From positions 1 through 11,856 of the forward strand of contig JAXIUW010194178.1 in assembly GCA_035591015.1 (NCBI GenBank): a stretch of DNA of 11,856 bases, written 5' to 3'. This DNA comes from Cephalothrix simula (lineage: Eukaryota; Nemertea; Palaeonemertea; Archinemertea; Cephalotrichidae). The position numbers and the translations under genes were made by a program. The notes below the pieces were generated by a model. That model ran no database searches. It was given only the letters and a program-made list of their open reading frames with translations, and was not told the origin of the DNA. Below are positions 11,101 through 11,856 of the stretch, piece by piece. The first letter of the stretch is position 1. Each line of letters starts with the position of its first letter.

Positions 11101-11672
11101 AAAAATTCTCAATTTAAGATCACTTGATTTAAGAGGTGCTCACTGGTCAATATTGATTTTTGCGCCAAGGGATGCATTTTTTATACACCCTGTACTCTGT
11201 TGGTTACCTTTACCGCCAAATCTACAGAGGTATTTTTTTATGTCTCTTGTTAGTTGACCAAATTTTTCAAAGTACTTCAAGCATGCTTTCATGTGATTCT
11301 CTAAATTCCTAGGTCTAAGACGCGTTTCAATAACTTTCATAAATATTTAATTATGGTCAAGAAATGTTCGGAATCAGGCCAAAGTGTCAAGTTCTTTGTA
11401 CTTAGGATTATTCGTCACAAAACACTTTAATCAACACTTTAATCGTTTGAATGAATAATGGTTACACCTTTTTGACTTTGGTATTTTTTTATACCACTTG
11501 GCCTAATGACTTGAAAAATTGATATTTCAGCGTTCAACGCCGCACCCGATAAAGTTACGACGGGAAAAGCAGCTACCGATAAAGCCGATTTGCCACCTTC
11601 ACCGCTCGTATAGTGCTCCAGAATTCTTGAATCTCTATCATAAATACCGAAGACAAGTGTCACAAGTATCAG
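5043..11672 (+). CDS. Multi-exon gene fragment, unrecognised Ser-rich basic protein
   Basis: The model is join(5043-5151, 6273-7417, 8778-8943, 9510-9655, 11531-11672), 1708 nt, about 569 codons, open at both ends. Phases agree at all four junctions: split Glu (g|aa), phase 0 after Phe, split Ser (t|ca), phase 0 after Asn. Donors are GTGAGG, GTGAGT, GTAAGT, GTAAGT and GTATGC; every acceptor ends in AG. The segment is rich in Ser, Thr, Asn, Lys and Arg, has no membrane span or signal peptide, and looks largely disordered. Recurrent basic-plus-Ser motifs (RRSRS, RRQYS, RRSYQ, KRSAS, HRSYSAP) suggest regulation by basophilic kinases and 14-3-3 binding, which is inference. I do not recognise the family, and neither the start nor the stop lies in the window. 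It could be a scaffold or the linker of a large signalling or cytoskeletal protein. Confidence 0.75.
5325..5440. repeat. Diverged 41-42 bp G-rich minisatellite
   Basis: Two full units (5325-5366 and 5367-5407) and a partial third (5408 to about 5440) share AGGGGGACAAGGG, then TCCTGGG, then a T-rich ATTTATTT tail. Units one and two agree at roughly three quarters of positions by eye. Further isolated GGGGACA words occur at 5465-5471 and 5610-5617, so the original array or parent element may have been longer. Confidence 0.6.
5810..6006. repeat. Weak foldback / cluster of short palindromes
   Basis: Perfect short stems are CACCATA/TATGGTG with a 3-nt loop (5823-5839) and TCACAT/ATGTGA with a 1-nt loop (5994-6006). 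A 9-bp inverted pair CAAAGGTGT (5881-5889) and ACACCTTTG (5971-5979) lies between them. The outer ends ATAAAGGC and GGCCTTATAA are partly complementary. This could be an old foldback element, but no target duplication was found. Confidence 0.35.
6273..7417 (+). CDS. Exon B, large Ser/Asn/Lys-rich exon
   Basis: The exon starts after TTTTTTTCAG, completes a split Glu and runs 381 codons to Phe before GTGAGT at 7418. An in-frame stop lies just inside the intron at 7430-7432. This is the longest open frame in the window and much longer than chance in AT-rich DNA. Within the fragment (residue 1 is the first codon of exon A) it covers about residues 37-418. Visible features are RRSRSCH near residue 45, RRQYSDT near 77, a Gly-Pro stretch SPGPGP, a Leu-rich short helix before a basic cluster KKKREKK at about 199-205, then an acidic, Asn/Asp-rich section, a Thr/Glu repeat ETETDTET, and a C-terminal Ser/Lys-rich tail. 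The basic cluster could be a nuclear localisation or membrane-binding patch; nothing confirms either. An internal TTG or Met start is unlikely because the reading continues upstream through a good acceptor. Confidence 0.88.
7617..7655 (+). repeat. tRNA-Ser/Leu-like 5' fragment
   Basis: TGACCGAGAGGTTAAG resembles the D-arm of class II tRNAs (consensus TGGCCGAGTGGTTAAG), and the following CGACTGCAAAT looks like a degenerate anticodon loop. No matching T-arm or acceptor strand follows, so this is not a working tRNA. It could be the head of a tRNA-derived SINE, or chance. Confidence 0.35.
7936..7980 (-). repeat. Pol III box-like fragment
   Basis: On the minus strand GGTGGAGTGGTGAAA (A-box-like) is followed after about 14 nt by GGGTTCGAGTTTG, close to the B-box GGTTCGANTCC. 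The spacing is too short for a tRNA, so if it is tRNA-derived the anticodon arm has been lost. Weak evidence. Confidence 0.3.
8463..8496 (-). pseudogene. 5' half of a tRNA-Leu/Ser-like sequence
   Basis: On the minus strand GTCAAGAT then GGCCGAGTGGTTAAAGGC reproduces the acceptor 5' strand, U8-position base and complete D-arm of a class II (Leu/Ser) tRNA, including a perfect A-box TGGCCGAGTGG. After CACTACTCC the similarity ends: no anticodon stem, variable arm, B-box or 3' acceptor (TCTTGAC expected) follows. It is a truncated tRNA copy or a SINE head, not a functional tRNA. Confidence 0.6.
8778..8943 (+). CDS. Exon C of the unrecognised gene
   Basis: The exon follows TTTTAG, starts in phase 0 with NDAEVKLRTKTRK and runs 55 codons plus one base to T|GTAAGT at 8943/8944. 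It is strongly basic. A middle section alternating hydrophobic and polar residues (EILVQWQNGDKQERVVVRMR) could form two or three beta strands, the most structured-looking part of the fragment, but I cannot match it to a fold. The unpaired T joins CA of the next exon to give Ser. An opposite-strand frame over this exon is a shadow. Confidence 0.75.
8944..9509 (+). other. Intron between exons C and D
   Basis: Consensus donor GTAAGT at 8944 and acceptor TTATTTATAG ending 9509. At 566 nt it is the shortest full intron here. Plain AT-rich sequence; I see no repeat, RNA or coding signal in it. Confidence 0.7.
9510..9655 (+). CDS. Exon D of the unrecognised gene
   Basis: CA completes a split Ser, then 48 codons from NISELFKTAEIK to ALARRMRRLRN, ending exactly at the consensus donor GTAAGT (9656). 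It contains KRSASLN (9578-9598), an RxxS/RSxSx pattern typical of basophilic kinase or 14-3-3 sites, and a C-terminal amphipathic basic helix (DALARRMRRLRN). The open frame runs on past the donor to 9733, but the consensus GTAAGT and the phase-0 match to the next exon favour splicing there. Confidence 0.75.
9766..10255. repeat. 12-bp inverted repeat bracketing a palindrome-rich block
   Basis: CAGGGATGCCGA (9766-9777) recurs inverted as TCGGCATCCCTG (10244-10255). TTCAGCGGAA occurs beside each arm in the same orientation (9780-9789 and 10220-10229). Small palindromes GGGGTT/AACCCC (9733-9748, just outside), AGCGG/CCGCT (9783-9794) and TTTTCGA/TCGAAAA (about 9806-9820) crowd the left side. The arms might be degenerate ends of a transposon, but no target duplication was found. 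Confidence 0.45.
9985..10004. repeat. GC-rich perfect palindrome
   Basis: ACGAGGGGA, 2-nt spacer, TCCCCTCGT: a 9-bp perfect stem. Its right arm with the following GC gives CCCCTCGTGC, the complement of GCACGAGGGG, which is also found at the core of the long palindrome at 11759-11768. Confidence 0.7.
10367..10384. repeat. Pentanucleotide microsatellite (AAATG)3
   Basis: ATG followed by three AAATG units. Too short to be remarkable. Confidence 0.8.
10794..10841. repeat. Perfect 21-bp-stem hairpin
   Basis: AATTTGGGCGAGCGGAAAAAA pairs exactly with the arm at 10821-10841, with a 6-nt loop TATAAT. The stem is G/C-rich at the outside and A/T at the loop side. It lies at the right end of the G/C-rich block and reads out as RNA on the sense strand of the host intron. 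It is shorter than a normal animal pre-miRNA. Probably a mobile-element end or foldback. Confidence 0.85.
11140..11400 (-). pseudogene. Possible Tc1/mariner transposase C-terminal relic
   Basis: A minus-strand frame of 66 codons (11340 to 11140) contains a pattern like the tail of Tc1/mariner-type DDE transposases: an RPRNLE segment, a following helix with spaced Lys/Leu/Phe, and a CIKN...G...I end like the usual C-terminal R-x-x-x-CI-x-x-x-GG-x-x motif. Upstream in the same frame (to about 11400) the reading is broken by stops. The catalytic Asp/Glu residues lie outside anything readable here. The match is by eye and weak; it may be a chance open frame. Confidence 0.3.
11531..11672 (+). CDS. 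Exon E of the unrecognised gene (last visible)
   Basis: The exon follows GATATTTCAG in phase 0: RSTPHPIKLRRE..., 47 codons plus one base, to G|GTATGC at 11672/11673. It carries RSYSAP (11603-11620), an exact mode-1 14-3-3 consensus (RSx[pS]xP), then a predicted basic helix EFLNLYHKYRRQVSQV. The donor GTATGC is weaker than the others. If it were not used, translation would run into the downstream palindrome and stop at TGA 11714-11716 after about 14 extra residues. The gene probably continues beyond the window. Confidence 0.7.
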
Positions 11673-11694
11673 GTATGCTAAAATATAATATATA

Positions 11695-11849
11695 TATAAC
11701 ACTCTCTGGTGATTGATATGAATTATATCACGAGTGTTCTGGTGTCTAACTTAAAAAAGCACGAGGGGCTTGGCCCCGAGTGCTTTTTTTAGTTAGGGAC
11801 CCGAACACGAGTGATATAATTCATATAAATCACCAGAGAGTGTGTTATA
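11695..11849. mobile_element. Near-perfect 155-bp palindrome (foldback MITE-like)
   Basis: The two arms meet at GGGGC-TTG-GCCCC (11765-11777). From the centre out they pair through an A6/T7 tract, TAACT/AGTTA, a slightly mismatched G/C stretch, then about 39 bp with only three mismatches (ACTCTCTGGTGATT...), and finally TATAAC/GTTATA. The 8-mer CACGAGTG keeps the same orientation in both arms instead of being mirrored. No open frame is present. It starts about 20 bp after the exon E donor, in AT-rich (TA)n sequence, so a clean target duplication cannot be assigned. As RNA it would fold into one long hairpin. Confidence 0.8.
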
Positions 11850-11856
11850 GATTGTA

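Larger units (their letters stand above)
9656..11530 (+). other. Intron between exons D and E, repeat-rich
   Basis: GTAAGT at 9656 to TTGATATTTCAG ending 11530. This is the longest intron, and its first 1.2 kb (about 9715-10860) is clearly more G/C-rich than the surroundings, with many hairpins, suggesting inserted repeat DNA. The rest is AT-rich and includes a possible minus-strand transposase relic (11140-11400). No additional in-phase exon was identified, though a small one cannot be excluded. Confidence 0.6.

Noticed and set aside
11171-11194. CAGGGTGTAT next to TA on the minus strand as a mariner terminal repeat
   Set aside because: No inverted partner was found in the window, and the sequence lies within the candidate transposase frame.
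11066-11257. Plus-strand frame after an acceptor-like CGCAG, possible extra exon
   Set aside because: No suitable donor with matching phase; exons D and E already join in phase without it.
1-11856. CRISPR array or bacterial defence island
   Set aside because: No regularly spaced short repeats with unique spacers; the coding sequence is split by spliceosomal introns.

Overview
This window looks like a piece of an animal, probably invertebrate, nuclear genome. It is AT-rich. The only convincing coding sequence is split by GT-AG introns of about 0.6-1.9 kb, and the introns and upstream DNA hold small non-autonomous transposons, foldback palindromes, short tandem repeats and tRNA-like fragments. 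There are no closely packed genes, operons or bacterial start signals. I cannot name the species or clade.

Layout. Positions 1-5042 carry no gene I can support. This is either intergenic DNA or an upstream intron. It opens with a truncated tandem repeat (1-58). It then holds a well-delimited hAT-like MITE (1819-2186) with 24-bp perfect terminal inverted repeats and an 8-9 bp target duplication, a 14-bp tandem pair (3824-3851) and a 57-bp tandem duplication (4041-4154). From 5043 to 11672 there are five plus-strand exons: 5043-5151, 6273-7417, 8778-8943, 9510-9655 and 11531-11672. Their phases fit at every junction, giving about 569 codons open at both ends. The reading continues past both sides of the window as a gene fragment, with no start codon or terminal stop seen.

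The encoded protein segment is Ser/Thr/Asn/Lys-rich, apparently disordered and without a membrane segment. It contains many basic-directed Ser motifs, including a textbook mode-1 14-3-3 pattern (RSYSAP), and a basic KKKREKK cluster. I do not recognise the family. A phosphorylated scaffold or the long linker of a larger cytoplasmic protein is an inference only.

The introns are the richest repeat territory. Intron 5152-6272 holds a GGGGGACA minisatellite and a weak foldback. Intron 7418-8777 holds three tRNA-like fragments. Intron 9656-11530 holds a GC-richer repeat block with several palindromes, a perfect 21-bp-stem hairpin (10794-10841) and a possible decayed minus-strand Tc1/mariner transposase tail. 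The last visible intron starts at 11673 and contains, from 11695 to 11849, a 155-bp near-perfect palindrome. I found no CRISPR array, rRNA, intact tRNA or other known multi-gene system.
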